Part shown: in pieces, positions 1 to 11,965 of the stretch
Layout of the letters: each line of letters opens with the position of its first letter
Position numbering within the stretch: position 1 is the first letter of the stretch
Origin: Centropus unirufus
Lineage: Eukaryota; Chordata; Aves; Cuculiformes; Centropidae
Reading direction: 5' to 3'
NCBI GenBank assembly: GCA_013397695.1
Contig: VYZI01000576.1
Span: 267,171-331,170, forward strand
Length of the DNA: 64,000 bases
Notes under the pieces: model-generated
The model's database searches: none
The model's input: only the letters and a program-made list of their open reading frames with translations
What the model was told of the DNA's origin: nothing
Made by a program: the position numbers and the translations under genes

Positions 1-1849
1 GCTCTTCAAGCTCCAGGTCTGCTTCAGTGTCATTGTGAGGCGTGTACTCCTCACTATCCGTTTCCTCATCTGAGGGCTGGGGGGAGAGAGGCAGTCAGGG
101 AGGACACACCAGCTTCATTCATAGAATGGTTTGGATCTGAAGGGACCTTAAAGTTCATCCAGTTTCTCTCCTTGCAATGGGCAGGGACACCTCCCACTGG
201 ATCAGGGGGCTCCAAGCCCCATCCAACCTGGCCTTCAACACCTACAGGAATGGGGCAGCCACAATTTCTCTGGGCAACCTGGGCCAGGACCTCCCCAACC
301 ATGTGTAGGACCTTGCACTTGGCTTTGTGTAGCACTGAGTGCCAAGGTTGACAGAGAAGCTGTATTGCAGGGGATCAACCAAAGTTAAATTTCAGTATTA
401 TGGGATGAATGGGGCACGCACACCTTTCACACACTGACAAAGGGATGTTGGAGTGCTCCTTGGTCAGCCTGCAACCCTCAGGATGTGCAGCAGCGGAAGC
501 TTCTTCACAGCTCCCTGCACAAGCTCCTCTACAGAGCTGGGCAGGGACACTTCTAGTCCACCAGGAGCACACAGACACTAGAGCCAGTTATCTTCAAAAT
601 ACTAGTTCTCCGAGGAACAAGGCTGCTCAGCAGCCAGAACATCCTACCTTATATGTGGAATCTTCAGTGTCCTCCTCTGGCAAGTCACTCTCCAGTAGCA
701 CCAACCAGGACTCCTGATCCTCCAGAGCTACATCATCACGCTTCCTCTTATTTGCCCTGCTAGATGGGTTAACCAAAGCTTCTAGAATCTCTGCAGGGAT
801 CCAAAGGAGGCATGATTACAACACGTACAGAGCAAACATACCTCTGTGTGCTTCCCAGCTTTCCACCCCGTGCAGGAGTTCCTGACGTGATGTGTTTCAA
901 TGTCATGGTATGTGCTTATCGAAATACAGAATGGTTTGTGCTGGAAGGGACCTTAAAATCACTCAATTCCACCCTCCCTGCCATGGACAGGGACACCTCC
1001 CACTGGATCAGGGGCTCCAAGCCCAATTCAACCTGGCCTTGAACACCTCCAGGGATGGGGCAGCCACCACTGCTCTGGTTAAGCACCTCACCAGTGCTTC
1101 TTAACTGCAAAGCCTTGAGGTGCTCCAGGAAGCAACAGCTCTTACCCCTGGGTATGTTCCCCTGGCCCCAGTCTCCTGGCAGGTAGCCCAAGATGTTCTG
1201 GATCCTGGTGGGGACAGCAGAGAGGACGAGGCGGGTCAGCCTCTCCCAGTGCTTTTTGGCAAGTAATCCAGGCCTGGTGGGAGACTGGGTGGGGTAGACT
1301 TTGCTGATAACGGTGTCCACAGGCACCACCAATCCAATCCAGCCTGATGCTTTCTGGAGGATCTTCAGCTGCAAACAAGAGAAGCACATTAGCTCACACA
1401 AGAACTTCCAGCTATTTAAAACCCTCAGTGAAACCCTTAAGCCCTGCTCTGTCCCAGTGTGGAGCCAAGATTAGGGCCAACTACAGGCAGATAAAACAGG
1501 GCCAGTTAGATTGTACTTTGTCCCCCAAGATGCCCCATCTCTCCTAGCCCAGCTAAGAGAAAGGTGAACATTGCAACAACCCTTAGCAGAAGGGGAGCAA
1601 GGCAGAGGGCAAAAGCTGGGATGGGGCGGAAAGCAGAGGACAGGCACAGACTGAAAGAAGAGAGAATATCTGACAGAGAAACCAAAAAAACACCCAGTCT
1701 CAATGTTTTATCCCCGCATCCCTTTAGCCTCAAACCCCTCCAGCAGCAGGAACTTCACCTACCAGATGCTTGACAAAACCCAGCTGAAGGATCTGGCCCA
1801 GGAACCTGCTGGAAAAGGAGTAGGGCTCATTGCCGACAACCATCCTCCC
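1..1849 (-). CDS. Unidentified gene, 3' coding exons (partial)
   Basis: I do not recognise this gene. Four minus-strand exons join with matching phases: 1763-1849, 1146-1368, 648-790 and 1-76 (cut by the window edge). All have AG acceptors and GT donors. The first reads GRMVVGNEPYSFSSRFLG onward. The second continues through LKILQKASGWIGLVVPVD and a segment with KKHWERLTRLVLSAVP. The third has a basic patch (NKRKRDD) followed by acidic residues. The fourth is very acidic and Ser/Thr-rich (PSDEETDSEEYTPHNDTE), so the C-terminal part looks nuclear and disordered. A weaker upstream exon may lie at 1999-2084 (phase-compatible, NEEQLGQWLQVAGG). CR1 fragments sit in two introns. The first exon and true start are not located; the 3' end lies before position 1. 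Exon structure is fairly secure, identity is not. Confidence 0.6.
118..340 (-). mobile_element. CR1 LINE fragment
   Basis: Starts with the reverse complement of the CR1 3' tail (TCATAGAATGGTTTGGA). It continues through the typical 'gggcagggacacctcccact' and 'ccttgcacttggc' stretches. It lies in the last visible intron of the unidentified gene. Confidence 0.9.
926..1092 (-). mobile_element. CR1 LINE fragment
   Basis: Degraded CR1 3' end (AGAATGGTTTGTGCTGGAAG, then the 'cacctcccactggatcaggg' stretch), in the intron between exons 648-790 and 1146-1368. Confidence 0.88.
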
Positions 1850-1998
1850 CTAAACAGAGAGAGAAAGGTCAGACAACCTACACCATACCCTAACAGAAAC
1901 CACCCCTTGGGCACCCAGAGCACCTTCACCTCCTTGGGGCTGGTGCATGGGCTCAGCTGCTGCTCCATCAAGCCTGAAAGCCCCAAATGAACACAAAC

Positions 1999-2084
1999 CT
2001 GGCTTAGCCCAGGCTGCAGACCTCCAGCTACTTGTAGCCACTGTCCCAGCTGCTCCTCATTGCACTGATGAGCTGCCAGCCTCA
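1999..2084 (-). CDS. Candidate upstream exon of the unidentified minus-strand gene
   Basis: An 86-bp open segment lies between an AG acceptor (TTAG, just above 2084) and a GT donor (CAG|GTTTGT at 1998/1999). It reads RLAAHQCNEEQLGQWLQVAG onward and ends in phase 0, which matches the phase-0 start of the exon at 1763-1849. The donor is weak and the open stretch is short, so it could be chance. Confidence 0.28.
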
Positions 2085-2630
2085 CTAATTACTGGGCAGC
2101 CCCACCATCCTCCACAGTTGCTCCACTGATAGAACTGGTCCTGGTACTTTGCTTTCTGGCTGGTGCCTCTCAATTATGGGCTCGTTTTCTCTCCGGGGTG
2201 CCTGCCTCCTTCTGAGGGTTTTATCTTGCCAAGCCGCTGATGTGAGGTATCTCCCCTCACTTTGTGTTGAAGCAAACAGCTGAAGGGTGGTGAGTTGCCA
2301 GCAAATCTGCCCTGCTGAGCCCCCAGTGATGGGAGGAGCTGGTCCCCAGGTGAGGGGAGGCTCCTCGGCCTCCCTCCTGCTCTGTGCTGTCCTTCACTCC
2401 CACTCCCCCGAGGTGGGGCTGGGATTTGGTTTTGTCAATAAAGATGAAAGGAAAGGAGGAAGCCTGGTTCTTTGAAACCGCAGCTTGATTAATTAGCCAG
2501 CAGCTCTGTGCACATGCACACCCGCACACGCTCCCCTTTGTAAAACCAGCAGTGCCGAGCCCCTAGGAGCACTTTCCGGAAGCTGCTTCCCAGGCTCATG
2601 TCTGGGGCTGCCTGGGATCATTCCCTGCGC

Positions 2631-3137
2631 AGTCACAGAACCACCAGGTTGGAAAAGAACTTGGAGATTATCACATCCAGCTGTACCTGTCCACTACCAA
2701 ACCAGATCCCTAAGCACTTTGTCTTCCTGTCTTTTAAATCCCTCCAGGGATGGGGACCCCACCACCTCCCTGTGCACCACCTCTACCAGGGCCTCAGAAC
2801 CCTTGCAGTGAAGAATTTTTTCCTGATGTCCAACCTGACCCTGCCCTGGTGCAGCTTGAGGCCATTCCCGCTCATCCCATCCCCTGTCCCTTGGGACAAG
2901 AGCCCAGCACCCACCTCTCCACCCTCTCCTTTCAAGCACTTGGAGGCAGGGATGAGGTCTCCCCTCAGCCTCTTCTCTACAACCCCAGCTCCCTCAGCTG
3001 CTCCTCACAATCCTTGTCCTGCAGCCCCTTTCCAGCTCCATTCCCTTCTCTGGATGCCCTCCAGCCCCTTAAGGTCCTTCTTGTAGTGAGGGACCCAGTA
3101 GTGACCCCAGGATTCGAGCTGTGGCCTCACCTGCAGT
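2631..3137 (-). mobile_element. CR1 LINE fragment, 'accaggttgg' subfamily
   Basis: About 500 bp of a CR1 3' region: 'accaccaggttggaaaag', 'ctccctcagctgctcctcac', 'gattcgagctgtggcctcac'. It ends about 550 bp upstream of the TATA-like box of the C2CD4-like gene. Confidence 0.9.
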
Positions 3138-3695
3138 GGGGATGGGAGCACAGGGGGGCAGTGAGAAACAAGCCAGCGCGCAGCCCCAGCGAGAGCAGAG
3201 CTGCAAGGAGGAACCTGGGGACACAAGCGGTGGAAACTGCTGATCCCTCCGAGTAATTTTGTGGCCCAAGGTGGAAATTTTCCTGACAGGAGCTTTGCTA
3301 GACAGCACTGAAGTGTTTGTCTCCTGCTCTCGGCTCCAGCTGATGCCCACGGATGGTGACGCCGGCCACCGCTCGCTGCACTCACTCTTCCTCCCCACAC
3401 AGGGTTTCCTCCCCCTCCTGGGTGCTGCAGCCCTGCCTCACGCTGCTCACCCAGCTCTTCTTCCCCCTGGTGCCCCCACCATTGCTGCCCCATGGGTGAC
3501 AGCACCCAGCGCCTCTGGCCCTGCACGGGAGCAGCAGCAGAGGCTGAGGATGGTGCCTCCTTGCCCGCCCCCCTCCATCTGTCTCCCCTGTGCCCAGGAG
3601 GGTGACAAATTGCTGCTGGTCCAGAGGGAGCAGGTGCAGGGACTTGGCAGCCGCCGTCAGAGTGTGTCACCGCGCAGAGAGCGATCGGGGCTGCA

Positions 3696-3703
3696 CATAA
3701 ATA
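3696..3703 (+). promoter_or_regulatory. TATA-like box of the C2CD4-like gene
   Basis: CATAAATA lies 36 bp before the ATG at 3740. A start site about 30 bp downstream would leave a 5' leader of only some 15 nt, so either the leader is very short or the box is not used. Confidence 0.4.
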
Positions 3704-3739
3704 GGCAGCGCTGCTCCAGGGAGCCCTGGGGGCCCCACC

Positions 3740-4564
3740 ATGTCGCTCTGGGAGGAGGTGACCTGTCCCCGCACGCTCCAGGGTAAGAAGAGCTCCAAGG
3801 ACTTCTTCCTCCATGTGGTGACCCCCGACCGCATCCCACAGTTTACTATCCCCTCTCTGGACATCCGCAAGAAGCACGGGCACCCGGGCAAGAGGAGCGG
3901 GCAAGCGGTGGGGACGGCTCGGAGGAGCAGCTCGGAGTCAGCAGCGAAGGATGATGGCAACCTGTCCAGCCCTCGCTCATCCTGCTCGAACACTCGGCTT
4001 GCTGCCACCACGCAGGCCATCCCAGACCCCACCTCTTGGGCAGCTCTGTCCCTGCCCCATCTCCCCAAGGTCACCACCCCGTATGGCTTCGTCACCCTGG
4101 GGCAGAGCCCACAGGTCACCAATGAAGAGGCCTTGTTTTCTCACTCTGGTTCAGGTTATCCTCGAGGTCCGGCTGCCGAGATCCAGCCCAGCTGGCAGAT
4201 GGAGGCAGGATGCTGCAGGCAGCCCAGGATTCCTGTTGCTGGGGGAGATGGCTGCTCCTGGGTGGGTCCCCATGGCATCAGTCACAAGGATGGCAGAGGC
4301 AGCCAGGCCTACGGAACTTCAGCAGAGCTTTCCCTGCCCAGGAGATGTGCCAGTCCCCTCAGAGAAATCCAAATAACCGATGTTCTGGAAAGTGAAGAGG
4401 CAGAGAAGAGCGAGAAGAGGCTCCTTGGAGTGGGCTGTCAGAGAAGCAGCTCCAGCCTGGGGCTCCCCACTGGGACATCCAGGAAGAACTTGCTCCAGAG
4501 GATCCTCAGGAGGCACCTCACCCACCCTCGGCAGCTCAAACCTACGATTTTCCCTCTTCACTGA
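3740..4564 (+). CDS. C2CD4-family-like protein lacking a C2 domain
   Basis: A single open frame of 274 codons with a good start context (CCACCATGT). Two blocks match motifs I know from the N-terminal half of the C2CD4 family (C2CD4A-D; nuclear, inflammation- or islet-linked in mammals, function poorly known). Residues 26-39 (VVTPDRIPQFTIPS) correspond to the family's 'LTPDRIP.F.IP'. Residues 102-124 (ALSLPHLPKVTTPYGF, then the SP pair) correspond to 'LSLPHLP...YGF..L.ESP'. The family's C-terminal C2 domain, with its 'F.EDF.FDGL' motif, is absent: the frame ends in a basic tail (RKNLLQRILRRHL) and a stop, with a poly-A signal 335 bp later. C2CD4 genes are usually single-exon, as here. An in-frame GTAAGA near codon 15 could be a donor. 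Could be a truncated relative or an ageing gene with an intact frame. Confidence 0.6.
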   Translation: MSLWEEVTCPRTLQGKKSSKDFFLHVVTPDRIPQFTIPSLDIRKKHGHPGKRSGQAVGTARRSSSESAAKDDGNLSSPRSSCSNTRLAATTQAIPDPTSWAALSLPHLPKVTTPYGFVTLGQSPQVTNEEALFSHSGSGYPRGPAAEIQPSWQMEAGCCRQPRIPVAGGDGCSWVGPHGISHKDGRGSQAYGTSAELSLPRRCASPLREIQITDVLESEEAEKSEKRLLGVGCQRSSSSLGLPTGTSRKNLLQRILRRHLTHPRQLKPTIFPLH

Positions 4565-4897
4565 TCTTGAAAAGCAGCTCTGAGAAACAGAGGTTCCCTA
4601 AAGGCTCGAGAAAGACTTGAGGCAGAGGCTTTTGCAAATACCTCAGACCACCAGGAAAATGGGCTTAAACACAAGGGCATCAGCTGTGCCACCTTACCTG
4701 GAGGAAAAGCATCAAAAGAGCATCGTCCTTGGCTGGAGCATCACAAGTTCTGCAGCAGGAGATCCCACAGGGCTGGGAGCTCCCCTGGCCAGGGCAGGAC
4801 AACCCCGCGGCAGGAGGGGATGCAGAGGTGGTGGTGATGCTGCTCGGGGGAGGCTGAGGAGCAGGGGGGCTGCAGGTTTCTCACTGTATTGTGTCTG

Positions 4898-4903
4898 AAT
4901 AAA
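4898..4903 (+). terminator. Polyadenylation signal (AATAAA) of the C2CD4-like gene
   Basis: AATAAA 335 bp after the stop codon, followed by a GT-rich stretch (AAGTGGGAAGG). It bounds the 3' UTR and shows that no C2-coding exon follows closely. Confidence 0.6.
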
Positions 4904-4924
4904 AGTGGGAAGGTTTCAACTGAT

Positions 4925-6607
4925 CAGTGCTCCCCTGCCTTTTCCTTCCCGTGCCAGCTGTTAGGTATCAATTGGATATTTTGGTGTACCCCAACACTCC
5001 CTCCTGTTGTATCCTCAGTCCCAGAAGATCCTGTTTATTTGCAAGTGAGAGTAGGTTCTTGAGGGGCTGAGTCTGCTTAAATGCAGAGCACGAGGCTGTG
5101 TGAACCCCTCAAGATGGGAGCTGAAGCAGGCCAGGAAAAAAAGAGCAACCACACACACTTTACAGCTGGTTTCCAGCTTTGTGGCTGCAGGGTGGGACAT
5201 TGGCACGTTGAGGTCCCTCTGCCAGCCTGTGCCTTGCAGGCAGGGCCTCTGCTGTCAGGACACAGCAGCTTTCCTGGAATAGTTGCCAGGCCACAGATTC
5301 CAGGTGCCAACTGCTTTAACCAGGTGTGAGGAAGCGAGTTCTGCATTATATGCCATGCTTTCATAAATTGCTTTTTTGCCTTTATTGACATGCAGAACCT
5401 GCAATGCCAGAATTCAAGTGTCAGCAATGTCTTGGGGTAAATGAAGCCAAACTCCTGGGTCAGCAGCCTTGGGCTGCTGCCACCTTCCCTTCCAGGGCTC
5501 TCCATTCTCAGTGGGGATCCCGGACGGGTGGGACTGGGAGGGCTGACCCTGGTCCAGGCAGGCAGCTGGAGTGCAGCCAGGCTGGGAGCACCAGGAATCA
5601 GCCCAGGTCCCTGCAAAGAGGCCACGTGGAGGTGGCAGCAACCACGTTTTGCATCAGGGCCATTAAACAGGGAGTTTATTAACCCAGTTGGGCTGGCTGC
5701 GTGACCTGCGCCACGTCCTGCTCTAACCCAGCAGCGTCGTTCCCCCCATCTCTACCTTCTCTACAAGCCTTTTCCTGGAGCTGCCACTCCCGAGGGAGCT
5801 TTGCTCGGTGTTTTTGAGCACCATCCACCCACAAGCACGAGCAAGAAGCAAGACACAGGGCCCTAGAGTCCTTGCTGTCCTCCAGGCAATGCTGCGTGAA
5901 AGCACCAGGACTCGGAGAACTTCAGCGTTGGCATAAAATGGGTTTGCGGGTTCTTCCCAGTGCAAATCCTGGCATGCACGTGCCCTCCTGCATGGCTCAT
6001 GGCATGGAGATTAATGACAATTCCTCCAGCACAGAAGAATGTGGCAGCCGGGGCTGTGAGAAGGGGAGCTGGGATCAGATACGTGACAGCAAAGCTGCTC
6101 TGCAGTTATTATAAGGAGCGCTGGCATTATGGAGCGAGTCATTGACGAAGGCTTCTGACAATTTAAATTGATCTCCAGCTCCCGAGGGCATCAACTCTGC
6201 TCAGCACTTAGGGCTGAGAGGGCAGATTGAGTTACCAGGGATTAATAAACGAGCGGTTATCAGTTACTTGAGCTGTGATATCTGAACGCGTGCATGCTCT
6301 GAGCTGACAGGCAAATGTGAATTAAGCCACGCTCCTGTAAACCTCTCTCCTTTTTCCTTTTGATGCTTAAGCTACTACACAGGCTCTTACACAGCCCCAG
6401 CATCTTCCAAGGAAAGCACGGGGATAAATCCTTGATGGCAGCTGGCAGAAATGGTGAGCCTGCTGCATTTAGCTGTTAAACTCCAGGACTGGGAACTAGG
6501 ACTCCTGAGTGGGATTCCCTGCTCGGTGACCTTCGTGTGCTCCCTGGGGAACTTTTTTATGCCCCTCGCCTTGTCCACAAAGTAGGAAGAAATTTGCTCT
6601 GCTTATT
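4925..6607. other. Intergenic stretch, no gene recognised
   Basis: Short open frames on both strands show no family features or convincing splice sites. 6120-6330 is an AT-richer, non-repetitive island that might be conserved non-coding sequence. Confidence 0.5.
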
Positions 6608-7380
6608 GTAGAATCGTGGAATCGTTAAGGTTGGAAAAGATCCCTAAGCTCATCCAGTCCAACCATCAGCCCAGCAGCACCAGCCCTGCTAAACCATGTC
6701 CTGAAGTGTCACACCTCCCCTTTTGTTTTAACCCTTTCAGGGATGGAGACTTCGCCCCTGTCCTGGGCAGCCTCTGCCAGGGCTTCACCACTCTGTCAGG
6801 AAAGAAATTTTTCCTAATATCCAACCTAAACCTCACCTGGCACAACTTTAGGTCATTTCCTCTCATCCCACCCCTTGTTACTTGGGAGAAGAGCCCAGCA
6901 CCCACCTCACTCCAACCTCCTTTCTGTTTGCTGCAGAGAGCGATGAGGTCTCCCCTCAGTCTCCTCTTTTCCAGGCTGAACAGCTCCAGGTCCCTCAGAA
7001 ACTCCCAGAACCCCTGGGCTCCAGCCCCTTCCCCAGCTCGGTTCCCTCCTCTGGATGCTCTCCAGGACCTCAATGTCCTCTTGTACTGAGGGAGCCAAAG
7101 CTGAACCCAGGATTCGAGGTGCAGCCTCACCAGTACCAAATCCAGGGACACAATTCCTCCCTTGCTCCTGCTGGCCACGCTGTTTCTGATCTGAGACAGG
7201 ATGCCATCGGTCTTCTTGGCCACCTGGGCCACCGCCGGCTCATGTCCACACACTGTAAACCAGCACCCTGGTCCTTTCCCAGGCAGCTTTCCAGCCGCAA
7301 TTCCCCAAGCCTGGAGCTGCACGGGGCTGTTGTGACCCATGTGCAAAACGTGACCCTTGGCCTTGTTGAATCTCAGACAA
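6608..7380 (-). mobile_element. CR1 LINE fragment, long
   Basis: About 770 bp: 'tagaatcgtggaatcgttaa' (reverse CR1 tail), the middle 3' region, then the 'ttcttggccacctgggccac' and 'cccttggccttgttgaatct' stretches from the end of the CR1 ORF2 region. One of the longest CR1 copies here. Confidence 0.9.
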
Positions 7381-8372
7381 TTCTCTCTACTTCACAGGTG
7401 GAACGCGAGGCTCCATTCATCCTTGTTCACAAGACAAATCCAGTGCCCTTGGCAGGATTGCCCAAGGGAAGAAATATTATGCTTGTTATTACAGCCTGCC
7501 ATGGTACAAGACTCATCTATTCTGGATGCACCAGCGTGGGGATTATCAGCCTGGACAGAATCACAAATTAAAGGTTTGTTTTAAATGGTTGCGCTGGGGA
7601 TTGTTACATTACCCAGAGCCAGGGCTAAGCTGGGAAAGCAGCATCAATTCCCTGTGGCGCAGCAGAGGTGCTGTGCGCTGAAGCTGTGCCTCCCTGCCAT
7701 ATTTCTGCTGGCTGCCACGTTACAGCTCAAGGCATCTCTCCAGCCCGTGAAGTGAGAAGGACAATATCTCCCACCGGAGCAGCGTGCCGCTGAGATTTAC
7801 AGGATGCCCTTTCCTTGTCAACCCATGCCAGGCAGTGAGGACGTTACAAGAGACATCCCTGATGTGCCAAGATAAATAGTCGCTACCAGCGAGCGATTAT
7901 TCTGCCCAGACCTGGTACATTTTCTGAATGCTGTTTCTGTCTGACTCAGAATTCTGTTCCAGCCTCCTGCAGGTACAGCCAGCAGAAAAGCTTGGGGCTA
8001 ATTATCCACTCTTAATCCCACATACAGCAGTTTCAGCAGCACTAACCACACTTGACTGCAAGTAGGTGGAATCAGAAAAGTAACCAGTCCAAATCTTTTG
8101 AGCGCAAGAGGCCAATCTGGGGACAGCTCTAAATCCCCTGCAGCCAGCGGCTTCCCTGGCACCGCCTCACAGGACTTTCTTGCTGCAGCTGGAGAGCCAG
8201 GTGTTGCCACCCCATTGTGCCGTGGCCTTCATTCCCAGCTGGGGCTCTCTCCTGTGAGTCTGAGACCGTTTTTTCCTCTACCCCAACCCTTCTGAATGGT
8301 GTGATATTCCAGATGACAGTTTATTTGAAGGATAAACTGGCCAGACGCTAAGACTCACTCTGGTGACCTGAG
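7381..8372. other. Intergenic stretch, no gene recognised
   Basis: Unique-looking sequence with only short open frames. I see no exon pairs or RNA gene. Confidence 0.5.
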
Positions 8373-8628
8373 GGAATGGCAGGAAGATGGCAGGAGAGGT
8401 CTAGGTTGGATATTAGGAAAGGTTCTTCCCCCAGAGGGTGGTGGAGCACTGGAACAGCTCCCAGGGAAGCAGCCATAGAACAAAGCCTGACAATATTCCA
8501 GCAGCGTTTGTTCAATGCCCTCAGCCCCATGGTGTGAATGTTGGGGTGTTCTCTGCAGGGCCAGGAGTTGGACTCAGTGGTCCTTGTGGGTCCCTTCCAA
8601 CTCAGGACATTCTATGATGATTCTATGA
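8373..8628 (+). mobile_element. CR1 LINE 3' end
   Basis: 'ggttggatattaggaaaggt' through 'gggtcccttccaactcagga' and a tail with ATTCTATGATGATTCTATGA. Confidence 0.88.
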
Positions 8629-11595
8629 GTATTTCCCAATGCCTCATTCCTGCAAACTTTGTATCAAGAAAAATAAATAGACCTTCCCTTTGATCCAATG
8701 GATCTGGTGTATCTTTCAAGGTCTCCCTGATGGTGCCATCTCCCTCATTCTCCAGTATTTCCACTGCAACCTCTGGAAATCAGGATAAATCCATTTTCTT
8801 TCCAAAGAAGCCCAGCATCCCCTTGGCCAGACTGCTACAGTCACTGGTCACATCCTCACTGCATCCTGTGAGGAGGAGCAGAGACCCCCTCCCTCCCCCC
8901 AGGGGGTGCCAATGTCTCACTGCCAACAACCTCAGGTGCCACAGATGTCACCTACTGCCTGGCAAGGGCTCTGGGCACTGGGCAGGGGCCGTGTGGGTCT
9001 CACGGACACTAAGCAGCAGCAGCAGGAGGAGTCAGATGGGAGCAACAAGCATTTCTCCCTGTGATTTTTATGTGATGGAGCACCTGGCCTCGCTGAGATC
9101 AATACCGAGCTGCTGTCTTTGCCAAGAATTTGATATTCAGTGTCCATGCCTGCAGGGTGAGATAAACCCCTTCATGCGCTCATTAGCTGCGCAGCTCCTC
9201 TCCCAGCTAATTGGTGCTGGAAAGGTCAGGCTCTGGCTATGAGACACTCTGCTGCAGTCAGGAATCAGCTCTGGAAGCAGGGAGGCACGCAGGGCAGGAG
9301 CCTGGGTGTTCTTCTACCAACTGCGGTGGAGCTGGGGATGCAGATTCCCACTTGATTTCCTAAGTGAGGGGGATTACTTGTCCAGACAGAGCCCAGCTCT
9401 GTGCTCTCACCACCCCACTCCACGCCGCAGGCGCCTGCTCTGGGGGCTTCGCTGGTACCTGGGTGCTAGGAGGTCACCAGCTGCCCCAGGGGCTTGGATT
9501 GCACCCCCTCAGCTGGCAGGCTGCTTGCGAGCAGGGAGCGATTGCCTCCCATTTAGCTTTCATTCTCATTTATTCCGTGAATGGGTTTGTTTGCTCATTT
9601 CCAGGACTGCAAACATCTGAGAGCCAAGCTCAGCGCTGCTGCCGGGCAGAGCCATGTGAGCCTCCGCAAGCACATGGCAGCGGCTGCTTTCTCCTCCGCT
9701 GTGGCTGCATGGAAAAACCATTTTTCCACCCACCCTCAGCAGCAGGACTTGCATCCCGAGCCGCAGCCTGCAGAGGCTCAGCTGTGGGTGCAGCCAGGCC
9801 CTCGCTTTTCCCATAGGATGCTCCCAGAGAGCCAGGCATGGCAAGGCTGCTCCACTCCTGAGGAGGACAGGGGCTGGGCTCCGCTCCTTGGGGTTTGCTT
9901 CAAGCAGGATCAGCTGCTGCACTTCACAAAGACCTGAGGCTCATACATAGGGGTTTACAAAGATGCATTTTTAGTTCTATAGTGTGCATTTAGAGGTTTC
10001 TAGCACGCAGCAGGGAGGGTGTGTGGGAGCAGCTGGCACACGGGGGATGTAACGTTACCCCTGGCCGGCTCTGGGCTGATGCTGGAGCTCAGCTTAATGG
10101 GAAAGGGGAGGCAAAGCAGGTTCTGTGCTGTGAAAACAAGGAGGAAAATCCCTGGCTGAGCCCATCCCGAGGCAGCAGCCGCCCCGTACCAACAGCCCCG
10201 TGTCCTTCCTGTGCTGCTTGCAGCTTGTTGGACCAGGGTTTGCTGGGACTCACCCCTGGCTAATGCCACTCACCCGTGGTTCGGCGTAGCTTTTAGTCCA
10301 CAAACCCCAGACCGGGCTCAGCCTTCTCCTCAGTGCCAAATGTGGGAACATGGCAGGCCAGGAGCTGCCAAGCTCTGCAGGAGGCAGACCAGCGGCTTTG
10401 CTCGTCTCCCAGAGCTGGAGAGCAGCAGGACAGCCGGGGTGGTGGACCTGGAGATGAATTCCCACTGGAAGCACCATCCTGAGGGACCCCTGGCTTCCCA
10501 GGGTTAGCGCAGAGCGTGAGAAACATCCCAGGAGATGCGGGCAACGCTGTTGCTGCTGGCAGCACGTTGGGAAGGTGCCCCTGGAAGAGCACAGCCCTGC
10601 AGGAAGAGACCTCAGCTGGGACTTGAAGCAGGGCTTGTCTCAACCACAGTGGTCTGGGCTGCTTTTCCACCCAAGAGCAGTGAAAAGCCCTGCTCGGGCT
10701 GTAACAAAGCTGCTGCCTCTGCTGCGGGCTGGAGCCGGCCCAAAGGAGGCTGCCAGCTCAATTAGAGGGAGCACACGGGAGGCATCGGCGGGGAAAGCTC
10801 CAGTTTCAGCACAGGGCGAAGCCAGGGAGCTATATTTTCATCTCGTTTCTGCTAATTATCCATGTAGATGAAACAAGCTGTTAAAGTTGGAAACCAAAAT
10901 AATTCTCTTCCATCCACTGCCTTCGCACCGCCCAGGATTCGACCCCGCTGAGGAGCAGAGAGAGGCTTTGTTCATTTGTGGGTATTTCACTTCCTCCTGG
11001 CACCTTTTCCCAGGAGCTTGTCTAGACACAGCAGATTCCCAAGCCAAAGCCGTGCCCACCCTTGGGAATACCAGCTTTTGGAATAAATAGTTTTCTCAAG
11101 CGTGGGGTGGTTTCTTACCCAGCGTGGAAACCCTTCCTGGAAAAGCCTCTCCTTGCATGAGGCTGGCAGGAGCCACAAAGCCCTGGGAAGCGGCGTGTGT
11201 TGTGCTGCCAGTGCCAGCCTGGCAGCTCGGGATGGGAGCTCTGTCCAGGGCTGGCTCCGCGATGGCACAGCTGCCTGCCCGCCGAGGCACGGAGCAGGGC
11301 AGATGTGCAGCTCTCGGTGCCAGCTGCTGTTTTTCTTGTGTCTGACAAAGCAATAAACTGCGACTGAAAATCCCATCAGGACCTACATCGCCTCCTTTCA
11401 TGCTCAGACTCCGTGGGGAGCTTGGAATGCCAAAGGAAGAGGGAGGTTGGTGGTTTCAGCCTGATTTGTGGGGGCAGCTGAGCCAGGGCAGGGCTGCGGG
11501 TATCACGGCCAAGTTTGGCCACAAAGGTCAGCTGGAGGGTGACGGGGCTACCGACCTCTCCAGGGGGCACAGGGCTCCTCTGTGCACCTCGTACC
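8629..11595. other. Intergenic stretch, no gene recognised
   Basis: About 3 kb of GC-rich unique sequence. Several open frames of 75-170 codons occur on both strands. They overlap one another, show no recognisable motifs and are expected in GC-rich DNA, so none is called. Confidence 0.45.
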
Positions 11596-11965
11596 CCATG
11601 GCAGAGGAGAGGAAGGAGGCTGAGGGGAGACCTCACTCTTACAATACCTGAAAGGAGACTGCAGAGAGGCAAGTGCTGGTGCCTTTTCCCAAGTGACAAG
11701 AGATAAGGCCAGAGGGAACTGCCTCAAGTTGCACCAGGAGAGGTTTAGATTGGATATTAGGAAATATTCCTTCACTGAAAGGGTTCTTGGGCTCTGGCAG
11801 AGGCTGCCCAGGGCAGGGATGGAGTCGTAGTTCCTCGAGGGGTTGAAAGGCCGCGTGGATGTGGTGCGCAAGGACACAGTTCAGTGGTGGAGTTGGCAGT
11901 GCTGGATTTATGGTTGGACTCGATGGTCTTAAAGGAATTTTCCATCCTAAACGATTCCATGATAA
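11596..11965 (+). mobile_element. CR1 LINE 3' end
   Basis: 'ggctgaggggagacctcact', 'ttagattggatattaggaaa', 'tggttggactcgatggtctt', with a degraded tail ACGATTCCATGAT. Confidence 0.85.

Noticed and set aside
8730..9242. 170-aa open frame in the gene-free interval
   Set aside because: No family motif, no splice or poly-A context, and overlapping frames of similar length on the other strand.
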